This document shows positions 63,130 through 64,000 of a stretch of 64,000 nucleotides of DNA, one piece after another. The stretch spans positions 1 to 64,000 of the forward strand of contig NZ_AUFT01000012.1 of the NCBI RefSeq assembly GCF_000426645.1, given 5' to 3'. Position 1 is the first letter of the stretch; each line of letters starts with the position of its first letter. Origin of the DNA: Nakamurella lactea DSM 19367. GTDB lineage: Bacteria > Actinomycetota > Actinomycetes > Mycobacteriales > Nakamurellaceae. Under the pieces are notes generated by a model that was not told where the DNA came from, searched no databases, and saw nothing but the letters and a program-made list of their open reading frames with translations. A program made the translations under genes and the position numbers.

Positions 63130-64000
63130 GTGGCCCTGGCTCTCTATCGCAAGTATCGACCGGCGACCTTTGCCGAGGTGGTGGGGCAGGAGCACGTCAC
63201 CGAGCCGTTGCGCACGGCGCTGGCCGCCGGCCGGATCAATCACGCCTACCTGTTCTCCGGGCCGCGCGGCTGTGGGAAGACCTCCAGCGCGCGGATCCTG
63301 GCCCGCAGTCTGAACTGCGAAAAGGGTCCGACGCCGGATCCGTGCGGCGAGTGCAACAGTTGCGTCGCGCTGGCGCCGGAGGGGCCCGGTTCGCTGGACG
63401 TGGTGGAGTTGGACGCGGCCAGCCACGGCGGCGTCGACGACACCCGTGAGCTGCGGGACCGCGCGTTCTACATGCCGTCCGAATCGCGCTACCGGGTGTT
63501 CATCATCGACGAGGCGCACATGGTCTCGCCGCAGGGCTTCAACGCACTGCTCAAGATCGTCGAGGAGCCGCCGGAGCACCTGGTCTTCATCTTCGCCACC
63601 ACCGAGCCGGAGAAGGTGCTCACCACCATCCGCTCGCGGACCCACCACTATCCGTTCCGGCTGATTCCGCCGGCCACCCTGCGCGCGCTGCTGGAGAAGC
63701 TCTGCGCGGAGGAGGGGGTCACGGTCGACCCGGCGGTGTACCCGCTGGTGATCAGGGCCGGCGGCGGCTCCGCTCGCGACTCGCTGTCGGTGCTGGACCA
63801 GTTGCTGGCCGGGGCCGGCCCGGAGGGGGTCACCTATGCCAGCGCCGTCGCCCTCCTGGGGGTGACGGATGCCGCGCTGCTGGACGAGATGGTCGACGCC
63901 TTGGCGGCCGGCGACGGCGGCTCGGTGTTCGGCGCGGTGGACAAGGTGGTGGAGGCCGGGCACGACCCGCGCCGGTTCGCCGCCGACCTGCTGCAGCGGC
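63130..64000 (+). CDS. dnaX: DNA polymerase III gamma/tau subunit (N-terminal part)
   Basis: First 290 residues; the gene continues past the window. RYKYRPxTF opening (YRKYRPATFAEVVGQEHV), Walker A GPRGCGKTSSARI (residues about 45-57), zinc-module Cys residues CGECNSC, Walker B VFIIDEAHM, sensor FATTEPEKV and arginine-finger SRTHHYPF. Loads the sliding clamp. GTG 63130 start. It is 10 bases after the sigma gene stop and may be co-transcribed. dnaX near ffs and tRNA-Ser is the conserved actinobacterial order. Confidence 0.97.
   Translation, partial: MALALYRKYRPATFAEVVGQEHVTEPLRTALAAGRINHAYLFSGPRGCGKTSSARILARSLNCEKGPTPDPCGECNSCVALAPEGPGSLDVVELDAASHGGVDDTRELRDRAFYMPSESRYRVFIIDEAHMVSPQGFNALLKIVEEPPEHLVFIFATTEPEKVLTTIRSRTHHYPFRLIPPATLRALLEKLCAEEGVTVDPAVYPLVIRAGGGSARDSLSVLDQLLAGAGPEGVTYASAVALLGVTDAALLDEMVDALAAGDGGSVFGAVDKVVEAGHDPRRFAADLLQR

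Overview
The window is chromosomal DNA of a high-GC actinomycete. The evidence is the near-uniform GC-rich third codon positions, deazaflavin (F420/PPOX/DDN-type) enzymes, a mycothiol-type maleylpyruvate isomerase, an HelD helicase, a DGPF/ECF sigma pair and frequent leaderless or ATGA-coupled starts. A Nakamurella-like genus is my impression, not a result. The first 1.2 kb differs from the rest: it has visibly lower GC, the end of a probable insertion sequence, a tRNA-like remnant, and the 3' half of a tRNA-Ser(CGA) gene at 1118-1180. It is best read as the right end of an integrated element (attR).

Layout. 1-1180: element end. 1300-2780: leaderless ArsR / SRPBCC / RibD-type reductase operon on the minus strand, with a legible promoter and operator. 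2972-3268: a 98-residue protein made of nine tandem SxxS nonapeptides. 3390-8655: LUD protein, a frameshifted kinase-F420 oxidoreductase fusion, a membrane coiled-coil protein, and an oxidoreductase/isomerase pair. 8754-11824: MFS exporter divergent from its TetR regulator, plus gluconokinase. 11825-18198: UMF1-type MFS with a small ORF, a YbhN-type membrane protein, an AEC carrier, and a PPOX/histidine kinase/response regulator operon. 18271-26819: MFS, IMPACT, HAD, DGPF protein with ECF sigma, lipoprotein, UbiB kinase and VTT protein. 27008-33074: HelD helicase, lipoprotein, a broken amidohydrolase-GNAT fusion, DDN-type enzyme, KTSC and EcsC proteins.

33295-44273 is a contiguous plus-strand carbohydrate locus: FadR/GntR regulator, secreted DUF4185 protein, solute-binding lipoprotein, two permeases, glucarate-dehydratase-like enolase, AXE1 esterase, six-hairpin glycosidase and SMP-30 lactonase. 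It encodes uptake, deacetylation, hydrolysis, lactone opening and dehydration, but has no transporter ATPase, dehydrogenase or aldolase. 44837-47866 groups tgt, a YhhQ-type transporter and gluQRS, three genes of queuosine salvage and modification. 47907-52619 encodes a 1,570-residue LPVTG surface protein of three repeated modules. Next come tRNA-Ser(GGA), the SRP RNA and, ending the window, dnaX. Between SRP RNA and dnaX lie an unknown protein, a 1,952-residue secreted two-catalytic-domain amylase-pullulanase, a 24-bp perfect palindrome fused to tandem repeats, an unknown secreted protein, a mycothiol-dependent enzyme and a frameshifted ECF sigma gene.

Three genes (4076-5562, 30202-31631, 62139-63120) are each broken by a single-base change in a short G/C run. 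They are either real disruptions or consensus errors.
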